Shown here one piece after another: positions 6,613 to 8,502 of a stretch of 8,502 nucleotides of DNA. The first letter of the stretch is position 1. Every line of letters starts with the position of its first letter. Below the pieces are notes generated by a model. It was not told the origin of the DNA. It saw only the letters and a program-made list of their open reading frames with translations, and made no database searches. The stretch comes from an uncultured Alphaproteobacteria bacterium (GTDB lineage Bacteria; Pseudomonadota; Alphaproteobacteria; Rhodobacterales; Rhodobacteraceae), in the NCBI GenBank assembly GCA_929200295.1, contig CAKMZE010000009.1, positions 19,689 to 28,190 of the forward strand. Direction: 5' to 3'. The translations under genes and the position numbers were made by a program.

Positions 6613-7378
6613 AAGGCAACAGCAACTTGGTCATATCCATCGCGCGCTTTTGCAGCACTTTGAGTGATGGGCCAACGCCACAGGCGATTGCGAATTTAAT
6701 CAAGGTTTGCAATTTGGCAGGCCCCGCAATGCCGATATGGATAGGAATATCGATGCCAGCCTCTTTGATCGCATCAGCCCATGCGATAATTGGCCCTGCT
6801 TCAAAGGCAAACTGCGTGGCTAGGGCCATCTTTGCATCTGTTGTGTCACGGAACTGCTGTTTCCAACGCAAAGCATCCATCACATTCTGGTCGCCACCAT
6901 CAGGGTCAATGTCTTTATTGCCCTCAGGATGCCCCGCCACATGCAAATGACCAAAGCCCGCCTTGTCAAAAAGACCTGACTGCAACAGCTCCATCGAGCT
7001 GTTGTAATCCCCATGCGGTGTTGTCACACCACCTGCAAGCAACAAGGCCTGATCAACCCCTGCCTCGCCTTGATAGCGTGCGATCCAATCAGCCAATGTC
7101 GCCTCATCTTTGATGATACGCGCAGGAAAATGCGGTATAACGGCAAAGCCTTCGCCTGCAATGCGCTTTGCGGTGGCGACCATATCCTCAATCGGGGTGC
7201 CTTCGATATGGGCGATATAGACACGGGTGTGCTGTGGCAAAAGCGACCGGAAATCCACAATCTTTTCCGCCGTGCGCGGCATGACCTCGATTGAGTAATC
7301 CTGCAAGAACGCTTCGACCTGTGGATCGGGCGTCTTCTCTTCTGGGCTCTCACTTCTACCAAATGACAACAATGACAT
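6530..7378 (-). CDS. MetF-like methylenetetrahydrofolate reductase family protein, lacking its C-terminus
   Basis: A 282-residue TIM-barrel protein of the MetF family, which reduces 5,10-methylene- to 5-methyltetrahydrofolate. Seen: the first barrel strand with Glu31 (YSIEVMPRTAEK, 28-39), matching E. coli MetF Glu28; HVAGHPEGN (146-154), matching the family's YPE region; ATQFAFEA (187-194), matching ITQFFFD; and IGIAGPAKL (215-223). Odd points: the E. coli LRGD segment (Asp120, near FAD) reads LLAGGV here, so this is a divergent subgroup and may not be a standard reductase. After PYEPNE (255-260) the last 22 residues have no family character, being the out-of-frame start of the next gene, and the final strand and helix are lost. 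The ATG at 7378 has GAGGA seven bases upstream. It follows the small virulence-factor-domain gene by 39 bases. The product is probably unstable unless the missing end is dispensable. Confidence 0.85.
   Translation of the reverse strand: MSLLSFGRSESPEEKTPDPQVEAFLQDYSIEVMPRTAEKIVDFRSLLPQHTRVYIAHIEGTPIEDMVATAKRIAGEGFAVIPHFPARIIKDEATLADWIARYQGEAGVDQALLLAGGVTTPHGDYNSSMELLQSGLFDKAGFGHLHVAGHPEGNKDIDPDGGDQNVMDALRWKQQFRDTTDAKMALATQFAFEAGPIIAWADAIKEAGIDIPIHIGIAGPAKLQTLIKFAIACGVGPSLKVLQKRAMDMTKLLLPYEPNEYPRYQLWGSVFKQNGRRPALRG
6598..6610. other. Probable deletion junction joining two one-carbon genes out of frame
   Basis: Upstream (higher coordinates, minus strand) the sequence encodes the MetF-like family up to LLLPYEPNE (residues 252-260, ending near 6599). 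Downstream, in another frame, it encodes the methyltransferase family from about NILDINSG (codons from 6600). Neither the last strand of the reductase barrel nor the GERIN start of the methyltransferase is found in any frame nearby. The switch falls within roughly a dozen bases. The inferred loss, from remembered lengths of relatives, is a few hundred bases. Confidence 0.7.
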
Positions 7379-7417
7379 CAGCGTTCCTCGTCAATAAAGC
7401 TTGTTTGTAAGGTGTGT

Positions 7418-7729
7418 TTACGTATTTGAGCCTGCGGCCCAACCATCATTTGCAATCAATAGTTTGAGAGCATCTTGGTCATATTCGGCATCAATGCGCG
7501 CCACTTCGGCCGCGGCGACATCTGCATCCACGCCATCAACCGCATAAGGGGCCGCTTTGCGGAACCCTTCGAGATAAGCATCCGATTCCGCTGCACCCGA
7601 TTTCATCGCCGCGCGATCAATCGCTTGCTCAAACCTCTCTGGCAAAGGCAATTTCGTACCGCGCCGCCCTTTGCCAACAATGACTTGGGCTGGCATATCC
7701 CGCCAATAGACAATCGTGACGTCCGCCAT
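7418..7729 (-). CDS. Small 'virulence factor' domain protein (PF13769-type)
   Basis: A 103-residue soluble protein with no signal peptide or membrane segment. It begins with a strand-rich part (MADVTIVYWRDMPAQVIVGK) followed by a basic segment (GRRGTKLPLP, 21-30) and then charged helices (ERFEQAIDRAAMKSG, 31-45; 67-84). I recognise it as the family named 'virulence factor' in databases (PF13769, from memory); the name says nothing reliable about function. It is the first well supported gene of the one-carbon cluster, 39 bases before the MetF-like gene, so a role connected with folate or corrinoid metabolism is more likely than virulence, but that is inference from position. I choose the ATG at 7729 over the in-frame ATG at 7744, because the latter lies inside the strong ribosome binding site (GGGGGAG) serving 7729 and would add only MGENH. 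Confidence 0.8.
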   Translation of the reverse strand: MADVTIVYWRDMPAQVIVGKGRRGTKLPLPERFEQAIDRAAMKSGAAESDAYLEGFRKAAPYAVDGVDADVAAAEVARIDAEYDQDALKLLIANDGWAAGSNT

Positions 7730-7750
7730 GTGATTCTCCCCCATTGGCGC

Positions 7751-7954
7751 TTAAATTCTTATCGGTTCTAGCACCGTGCCTTTTGTACCCGCGTCGGTTT
7801 TCGACATCGTGCGTAGCGGCAGCGACGCGTTGCATTTGCGTACTCTTATGACCCCGATATGTTGCGCATTCATTTCCACAAGTTTCAACCCGGTCCGGAT
7901 CATCATCTGCATTTCGACACAGAACAACCCTTGCCCAGAGCGCTTTGAGAGCAT
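7751..7954 (-). CDS. Possible small protein at the head of the one-carbon cluster
   Basis: A 67-residue open frame filling most of the spacer between the ppx-like gene and the one-carbon cluster. I do not recognise the family. In favour: its base use by codon position looks coding (third positions about 63% G or C, second about 40%, similar to a stretch of glpK I counted); the sequence is balanced (LKLVEMNAQHIGVIRVRK in the middle); and its stop is 21 bases before the start of the next gene on the same strand. Against: the ATG at 7954 has only a weak upstream AAG, and overlapping frames are also open (plus strand 7776-7961, minus 7629-7967). An internal start (ATG at 7912, giving MQMMIRTG) is possible. 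If not a gene, this spacer holds the promoters of two divergent operons and nothing else I can identify. Confidence 0.4.
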   Translation of the reverse strand: MLSKRSGQGLFCVEMQMMIRTGLKLVEMNAQHIGVIRVRKCNASLPLRTMSKTDAGTKGTVLEPIRI

Positions 7955-7987
7955 AGCTTAAACACAACTCGAAATGGAGGGCGTAAA

Positions 7988-8502
7988 ATGGCGCCCAAGC
8001 GTCCTACTGGTGCGGGCGCGTTCCCTGTTGCGGTCGATACCCCCGCGCCGTCTCCCCCTGATCAGGGGCAGCTTTATGCTGCGCTTGATTTGGGCACGAA
8101 TAGCTGTCGCATGCTAATTGCCCAACCTTTGGGCAAGCAGTTTCGCGTGGTTGATAGCTTTTCCAAATCTGTTCAGCTTGGTCTAGGGCTTGAAAGCTCG
8201 GGGAAGCTATCGCGCAGTTCAATGAACCGCACGATAGCCGCCATCCGCATCTGCAAGCAAAAGCTGGACTATCACCGTATCAAAAATATGCGACTCGTCG
8301 CGACTGAGGCATGCCGCCGCGCAAAAAATGGCAAGGCATTTATCGCCCAGATCCACCGCGAGACGGGTCTAAAGCTGGATATCATCGCCGCCGAAGAAGA
8401 GGCGCGGCTCGCTGTCATTTCATGTGGCCCCTTGGTTAATCGCAAGACGCGACAGTTGCTTGTCGTTGATATCGGCGGTGGCTCGACCGAGCTGGTGTGG
8501 AT
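7988..8502 (+). CDS. Ppx/GppA family phosphatase (3' end cut by window edge)
   Basis: Exopolyphosphatase/guanosine pentaphosphate phosphatase family: cytoplasmic enzymes that remove terminal phosphate from polyphosphate or pppGpp; sequence alone does not say which. The first 171 residues are visible. They include the ASKHA-fold phosphate-1 motif ALDLGTNSCRMLI (31-43), the glutamate cluster AEEEAR (135-140) with the likely catalytic Glu, and the phosphate-2 motif DIGGGSTELV (161-170) at the window edge. The first 28 residues are a proline-rich, probably disordered extension before the domain. The ATG at 7988 is preceded by GGAGG (7976-7980) with seven bases spacing, and the upstream ATG at 7974 is out of frame. 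Transcribed divergently from the one-carbon cluster. From memory, in many alphaproteobacteria this gene directly precedes rlmE; here rlmE is over 2 kb away on the opposite strand. Confidence 0.93.
   Translation, partial: MAPKRPTGAGAFPVAVDTPAPSPPDQGQLYAALDLGTNSCRMLIAQPLGKQFRVVDSFSKSVQLGLGLESSGKLSRSSMNRTIAAIRICKQKLDYHRIKNMRLVATEACRRAKNGKAFIAQIHRETGLKLDIIAAEEEARLAVISCGPLVNRKTRQLLVVDIGGGSTELVW

Noticed and set aside
5716..7378. A single bifunctional fusion protein of the MetF-like and methyltransferase domains
   Set aside because: The two parts are in different frames, the first meets a stop at 6530, and each lacks an essential barrel strand at the join, so a working fusion would need a frameshift I see no slippery site for.
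7629..7967. 112-residue minus-strand open frame across the virulence-factor-domain gene and the spacer
   Set aside because: It overlaps the better supported gene at 7418-7729 in another frame, and its composition (many Arg, His, Cys, Trp) looks non-coding.
7745..7987. Possible cobalamin or SAM riboswitch before the one-carbon cluster
   Set aside because: I looked for B12-box-like and SAM-type conserved cores in the leader and saw none; a covariance-model search would settle it.
1..8502. A defence system, mobile element, CRISPR array or other undescribed multi-gene system
   Set aside because: All well supported genes belong to known housekeeping or metabolic families, and I saw no terminal repeats, direct-repeat arrays, integrase or attachment site.

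Overview
The window looks like chromosome from a marine alphaproteobacterium of the Rhodobacteraceae (roseobacter-type). RecA and the other proteins read as typical members of that group, the recA promoter region carries an alphaproteobacterial SOS box (GTTC-N7-GTTC), and the folate/corrinoid gene cluster is one I associate with Rhodobacterales. Base composition looks moderate (low 50s % GC by eye). Genes are dense, no gene-free stretch exceeds 300 bases, and I see no mobile element, CRISPR, tRNA or rRNA.

Layout. (1) 1-925, minus: recA, cut by the left edge. (2) 926-1128: divergent promoter region with the SOS box. (3) 1129-1731, plus: a small sulfotransferase-fold protein that converges on glpK, the two stop codons overlapping. 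(4) 4847-1728, minus: glpD then glpK, the aerobic glycerol route (glycerol to glycerol-3-phosphate to dihydroxyacetone phosphate). (5) 5620-4904, minus: rlmE, a 23S rRNA 2'-O-methyltransferase, 56 bases upstream of glpD. (6) 7729-5716, minus: a one-carbon cluster made of a small 'virulence factor'-domain protein, a MetF-like methylenetetrahydrofolate reductase family protein and a methyltetrahydrofolate-binding methyltransferase, followed by a hairpin terminator. A possible 67-residue gene (7751-7954) may head it. (7) 7988 to the right edge, plus: a Ppx/GppA phosphatase, cut by the edge.

The most notable observation is in the one-carbon cluster. The MetF-like gene loses its usual C-terminal end (last barrel strand) exactly where the methyltransferase begins without its usual N-terminal end (first strand and helix of its barrel). 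The two reading frames overlap by 83 bases, and the apparent methyltransferase start has no ribosome binding site. The simplest reading is an internal deletion that removed the 3' end of one gene and the 5' end of the next, joining them out of frame. Both products are then probably damaged. In roseobacters this methyltransferase is thought to be a folate-binding part of a split B12-dependent methionine synthase, so methionine synthesis may rely on another enzyme in this strain, unless the junction is an assembly error.

Other points: glycerol kinase lacks the arginine used for fructose-1,6-bisphosphate inhibition in E. coli, and rlmE sits directly behind a terminator-like hairpin. I found no convincing new multi-gene system. 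The remaining genes are ordinary housekeeping and metabolic genes.
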